Assembly (NCBI GenBank): GCA_035629935.1
Contig: DASQLQ010000121.1
Location: forward strand, 1 to 17,253
Length of the DNA: 17,253 nt
Direction: 5' to 3'
Source of the DNA: DASQLQ01 sp035629935
Lineage (GTDB): Bacteria > Actinomycetota > CADDZG01 > WHSQ01
A program made the position numbers and the translations under genes. Positions 13,926 through 17,253 of this stretch are shown piece after piece (the first letter of the stretch is position 1; each line of letters opens with the position of its first letter). The notes beneath the pieces were generated by a model. It was not told the DNA's origin. It made no database searches and saw nothing but the letters and a program-made list of their open reading frames with translations.

Positions 13926-15854
13926 GTGACCGAGCTCTTGGCCTTCACCGTTTCCGGCATCGTCACGGGTGCCATCTACGCGGTGGCGGCCAGCGGACTC
14001 GTCGTTACCTACACAGCTTCGGGGATCTTCAACTTCGCGCACGGCGCGATCGGGATGCTGATGGCATTCACTTACTGGGAGCTTCACATCCAACAAGGCC
14101 TGCCGGCATGGGCGGCACTGTTGCTCGTGGTGTTCGTAATCGCCCCTCTGTTGGGAGCGATCGTCGAAAGAACGCTGATGCGGAGCCTTCAGGGGGCATC
14201 AACGGCCACATCATTGGTGGTAACCGTCGGCTTGATGGTGGCTTTGATCGGCGCCGCGCAAGCGATCTGGCCGCCGGGCCAAGCGCGCGAGATGCCGGCC
14301 TTCTTCGGATTCGGTGGCTTCAATGTCGGCGAGCTATTCGTCACCTGGCACGAGGCGATCACGATCGGCGTTGCGATCGCAGTTGCGGTCCTATTACGGC
14401 TGCTGCTGTTCGGCACCAAGCTCGGCACGAGTATGCGGGCGGTCGTCGACGATCGATCGCTCGCCGCGCTGACCGGGGCACGTCCCGGCCGGATCGGGAT
14501 GTTCAGCTGGGCGATGGGAGCCTCGCTCGCTGCCGTGGCCGGGATCCTGTTGGCCCCCCTGCTTCAGCTCGACGCACTGATCCTCACCTTGTTGGTGGTT
14601 AACGCCTACGTGGCCGCGATGGTGGGTCGGCTCAAGAGCCTCCCGCTCACGTTCGTCGGTGCGTTGATCCTCGGTGTGGCGCAGGCCTACACGGTCGGGT
14701 TCGTACAGCTCGAAGGCGCGTTTGGCGAGCTGCGTTCCGCACTTCCGTCGCTGCTCTTGTTCATCGTGCTGCTCCTGCTCCCTGAGGACAAGTTGCGCGC
14801 GGCACGCTTCAGCACGCTGAAGATTCCCTCGATCCCGTCGTTCCGGATGTCTCTCGTCGGAGCGGTGGTGTTGGTGGGAGTTGCCTTCTATGTTTCGAGT
14901 CTTCTGCCCGGATCCGATATCGCACGCGTCGGACGCGGCATCGCCCTAGCGATCGTGATGCTTTCGTTGGTTCCGCTGACGGGTTATGGGGGCCAGGTCT
15001 CCTTATGTCAGATGACGTTCGCCGGGATCGGAGCGTTCGCGATAGCGACCTTCGGAGTGAACGGATCACCGATGGGTCTCGTTATGGCGCTCGTCTTGGC
15101 TGCCGCTGCCGGAGCGCTCGCGGCCCTGCCGGCACTCAGGCTGCAAGGTCTCTATCTGGCGCTTGCAACGATGGCGTTCGCCGTCCTGGCGGACTTCATG
15201 TTCTTCAACAACCCGAATGTCTTCGGGTCCTTTGGAGGTAGCAAACCTGTCGACAGGCTGGCTCTGTTCGGCATCTCTTTCGAGAGCGAGCAGTCCTGGT
15301 TCATGCTGATGGTCGTCATATTCGCGATCCTTGGGATCCTGGTGCTCGCGCTGAGACGTGGGACGTTCGGCCGGCGAGTCGCAGCGATGAAGGACAGCCC
15401 GGCCGCATGCGCGACGTTGGGCATGAGTCTCACGAAGACGAAACTTGCTGTGTTCACGCTGTCCGCGGCCATGGCCGGCATCGGCGGCGCGATGTTCGGC
15501 GGATTGCAAGGTTCGGCGGGTCCAACCGACTTCTTGATGTTCCAGAGCCTGCCCGTACTGCTCATGGCGGTGATCGGAGGGATAACCACGGTCTCCGGCG
15601 GTCTGATCGGTGGTCTGCTGTTGGCGATGCTGCCGGTACTACAAGGGGAGGGTCCGGCGGTCGGCGGACTTGTCTTCCTCGCCACGGGGGCGGCTGCGGT
15701 CAGTCTCGGCCGCAACCCGAACGGGATCGCATTCTTGATCGCGCAGCTCCTCAGTCCATTCGCGTTCTGGAAGCGTCGCTCCGGCAAGAGGACCGGGGCT
15801 CCACTGATTCCCGACACCGAGGAGGCGACGCGCGTTGGCGTTGCTACAAGCTGA
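13926..15854 (+). CDS. Fused branched-chain-type ABC permease (LivH-LivM)
   Basis: 642 residues from GTG 13926. The first half (about 1-290) is LivH-like: GAIYAVAASGLVVTYTASG and FNFAHGAIGMLMAF near the start, then VVDDRSLAALTGARP. The second half (about 300-620) is LivM-like: LSLVPLTGYGGQVSLCQ, FAGIGAFAIATFG, LRLQGLYLALATMAFAVLAD, VAAMKDSPAACATLGM and GGITTVSGGLIGG. Each half would give 8-10 membrane helices, so one chain supplies both membrane subunits of the importer. Both halves contain the cytoplasmic coupling loop (the DxxxAxxxG pattern) that meets the ATPases. The C-terminus is basic and then acidic. It starts 4 bp after the binding-protein stop and overlaps livG by 20 bp, so translation is coupled. 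Confidence 0.92.
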   Translation: MTELLAFTVSGIVTGAIYAVAASGLVVTYTASGIFNFAHGAIGMLMAFTYWELHIQQGLPAWAALLLVVFVIAPLLGAIVERTLMRSLQGASTATSLVVTVGLMVALIGAAQAIWPPGQAREMPAFFGFGGFNVGELFVTWHEAITIGVAIAVAVLLRLLLFGTKLGTSMRAVVDDRSLAALTGARPGRIGMFSWAMGASLAAVAGILLAPLLQLDALILTLLVVNAYVAAMVGRLKSLPLTFVGALILGVAQAYTVGFVQLEGAFGELRSALPSLLLFIVLLLLPEDKLRAARFSTLKIPSIPSFRMSLVGAVVLVGVAFYVSSLLPGSDIARVGRGIALAIVMLSLVPLTGYGGQVSLCQMTFAGIGAFAIATFGVNGSPMGLVMALVLAAAAGALAALPALRLQGLYLALATMAFAVLADFMFFNNPNVFGSFGGSKPVDRLALFGISFESEQSWFMLMVVIFAILGILVLALRRGTFGRRVAAMKDSPAACATLGMSLTKTKLAVFTLSAAMAGIGGAMFGGLQGSAGPTDFLMFQSLPVLLMAVIGGITTVSGGLIGGLLLAMLPVLQGEGPAVGGLVFLATGAAAVSLGRNPNGIAFLIAQLLSPFAFWKRRSGKRTGAPLIPDTEEATRVGVATS

Positions 15855-16572
15855 AGGCATCGAGGTCCGTTTCGGTGGCCTTCACGCGCTCAAAGGTGTC
15901 GACCTAGAGGTTGGGGCCGGAGGGATAACCGGGCTGATCGGGCCCAACGGCGCGGGCAAGACCACGTTCTTCAACGTGGTCTGCGGATTGCAGACGCCGA
16001 CCGACGGCAGGGTGCTGATCGAAGGTGAAGACGTCGCCAAGCTGAGGGCTCATCGGCGGGCCCGGCTCGGCATCGGGCGGACTTTTCAACGCCTGGAGAT
16101 ATTCGGCTCGATGACCGTTCTGGAGAACGTCCTGACGGGGGCCGAGATCCGCAAGTCCTGGTCCCGTGACGGATCGGATCCCCGCCAGATAGCAGCGGAT
16201 GTACTTAGGCGGCTGCACATCGAGGAGCTGGCCGAGGAGCGGGCGGACTCCCTGCCCACGGGCCTCCTTCGGATCGTCGAGCTGGGCCGAGCCCTGGCCA
16301 CGCGGCCCCGGCTCCTCCTGCTGGACGAGCCCTCCTCGGGGCTCAATCAGTCGGAATCAGATCTGCTCGCCGGTTTGATGAAAGCGGAGGCGGAAGCAGG
16401 TCTAGGGGTGCTTCTCGTCGAACACCATATTGAGTTGGTAATGGAGGTCTGCCGGGACATCTACGTGCTGGATTTCGGATCCATCCTGGCCCGTGGAACT
16501 CCCGACGAGATCAAGGCCAGCGAAGCCGTGCAACGCGCCTATCTGGGTAAAGGGGCACACGATGCCGCCTAA
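15835..16572 (+). CDS. livG: ABC-transporter ATPase LivG
   Basis: 245 residues from TTG 15835, supported by GGAGG 9 nt upstream; the start lies 20 bp inside the permease gene. Walker A is GPNGAGKTT (from about 36), the Q-loop lies in RTFQRLEIFGSMTVLENV, the signature is LPTGLLRIVELGRAL in place of LSGGQ (the relaxed form usual in LivG), Walker B is RLLLLDEPSSGL, and the switch His is in LLVEHHIELVMEVC. The C-terminal GTPDEIKASEAVQRAYLG is diagnostic of LivG. It powers import together with LivF on the cytoplasmic face of the fused permease. Its stop overlaps the livF start by 11 bp. Confidence 0.93.
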   Translation: MALLQAEGIEVRFGGLHALKGVDLEVGAGGITGLIGPNGAGKTTFFNVVCGLQTPTDGRVLIEGEDVAKLRAHRRARLGIGRTFQRLEIFGSMTVLENVLTGAEIRKSWSRDGSDPRQIAADVLRRLHIEELAEERADSLPTGLLRIVELGRALATRPRLLLLDEPSSGLNQSESDLLAGLMKAEAEAGLGVLLVEHHIELVMEVCRDIYVLDFGSILARGTPDEIKASEAVQRAYLGKGAHDAA

Positions 16573-17253
16573 GACCACTGCACCGATCCTCGAGCTGATC
16601 GACGTCTACGCGGCGTACGGTCGAATCACGGTTCTACATGGTGTGGACCTGATCGTGCCCGAAGGAAGCGTCGTGGCACTGCTCGGTCCCAACGGCGCAG
16701 GTAAGACGTCGACGATCAAGGTTGCCGCCGGGCAGCTCCGACCGAAGCGTGGCTGTTTCCACGTCGCAGGTCGCCACGTGAACGGCTCATCCCCCGACTC
16801 TCTCGCGAGGGCCGGCGTTTGCACGATCCCCGAAGGAAGAGGGATCTTCCCGAACCTCACCGTGCGGGAGAACCTTCAGATGGTGACCTACGCATCGGCC
16901 TCGCTGCCGACGATCGAAGAACGTAGCTATCAGAGGTTCCCGATCCTGGCGGAGAGACGGTCGCAACTGGCCGGCACCTTGTCCGGTGGCGAGCAGCAGA
17001 TGCTGTCGATCTCCCGGGCGCTCGCCGTCGAGCCGACCCTTCTCATGCTGGACGAGATCTCGATGGGTCTTGCCCCCCAGATCGTCGAGGAACTGTACGA
17101 ATTAGTTGCTCAGATCGCCTCTGAGGGAGTGTCCATTTTGCTCGTAGAGCAATACGCTCATATGGCGATGGCAGTTGCCGACTACGTCGCCGTGATGGCG
17201 CACGGTCGGATCACGGCGATGGGGGAACCGGGCGACATGGAAGAAGAGCTGCG
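16562..17253 (+). CDS. livF: ABC-transporter ATPase LivF (3' partial)
   Basis: The frame opens at ATG 16562 inside the end of livG and is still open at the window edge (230 codons visible). It has LELIDVYAAYGRITVLHGVD, Walker A GPNGAGKTS, IPEGRGIFPNLTVRENL (Q-loop region, diagnostic of LivF), a canonical LSGGEQQML signature, Walker B TLLMLDEISMGLAP, and switch His-containing segment EQYAHMAMAVADYV. The residue after the catalytic Glu is Ile where DEPS is usual; LivF proteins vary here. It is the second ATPase of the importer. The remaining few residues lie outside the window. Confidence 0.93.
   Translation, partial: MPPKTTAPILELIDVYAAYGRITVLHGVDLIVPEGSVVALLGPNGAGKTSTIKVAAGQLRPKRGCFHVAGRHVNGSSPDSLARAGVCTIPEGRGIFPNLTVRENLQMVTYASASLPTIEERSYQRFPILAERRSQLAGTLSGGEQQMLSISRALAVEPTLLMLDEISMGLAPQIVEELYELVAQIASEGVSILLVEQYAHMAMAVADYVAVMAHGRITAMGEPGDMEEEL

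Noticed and set aside
12563..13975. 470-codon minus-strand open frame
   Set aside because: Mirror of the binding-protein gene: GC-rich codons keep the antisense frame open. The product lacks domains, while the plus-strand product is a clear binding protein.
1..17253. CRISPR array, insertion sequence, rRNA or integrase gene
   Set aside because: No spaced identical repeats, transposase or recombinase motifs, or rRNA-like stretches were seen on either strand.

Overview
The window reads as chromosomal DNA of a GC-rich actinobacterium, probably from an uncultivated or little-studied lineage. The pointers are a small surface protein with an LPFTG sortase signal, an F420-type luciferase-like oxidoreductase, a KstR-like TetR regulator, and beta-oxidation enzymes resembling the steroid-degradation (KstR regulon) proteins of Mycobacterium and Rhodococcus. 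All similarity statements come from motif recognition and memory of these families; no search was run.

Left part (1-5800): the C-terminus of a secreted Ser/Thr-rich protein ends at a perfect hairpin terminator. Next come nhaA and a translationally coupled, membrane-anchored metallophosphoesterase. On the minus strand are a tiny LPFTG protein and a 51-residue zinc-ribbon protein. On the plus strand is a CPA1-type cation/proton antiporter fused to a rhodanese domain. That rhodanese domain is interrupted exactly in its active-site loop by an in-frame TGA, the frame stays open through the conserved rhodanese end, and a SECIS-like hairpin follows the TGA. The best reading is a selenoprotein of 530 residues (4061-5653), not a 485-residue truncated protein.

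Between the antiporter and the next gene (5654-5801) lie two direct repeats exactly 100 bp apart. Each looks like the T-arm and acceptor 3' end of a tRNA; the longer one reaches a Lys(CUU)-like anticodon loop. They could be remnants of an integration site.

Right part (5802-17253): two divergent operons flank a short control region (about 10977-11066). Leftward: kstR-like regulator, FadA5-like steroid thiolase, MFE-2/Hsd4-type hydroxyacyl-CoA dehydrogenase, aldehyde dehydrogenase, and LLM oxidoreductase. Rightward: FadE26-like acyl-CoA dehydrogenase, FdxD-like ferredoxin, then a complete branched-chain-amino-acid-type ABC transporter (lipoprotein binding protein with a long glycine linker, fused LivH-LivM permease, LivG, LivF; the last runs off the window). 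The control region holds a perfect match to the published KstR operator pattern TnnAACnnGTTnnA, overlapping the -35 box of a good promoter for the rightward operon.

Together the right part suggests a steroid or sterol side-chain beta-oxidation module in which a Liv-type ABC importer is wired into the KstR circuit. Mycobacteria use Mce4 for sterol uptake. The two observations I would check first are the candidate selenocysteine rhodanese-antiporter and the KstR-controlled Liv-type importer.
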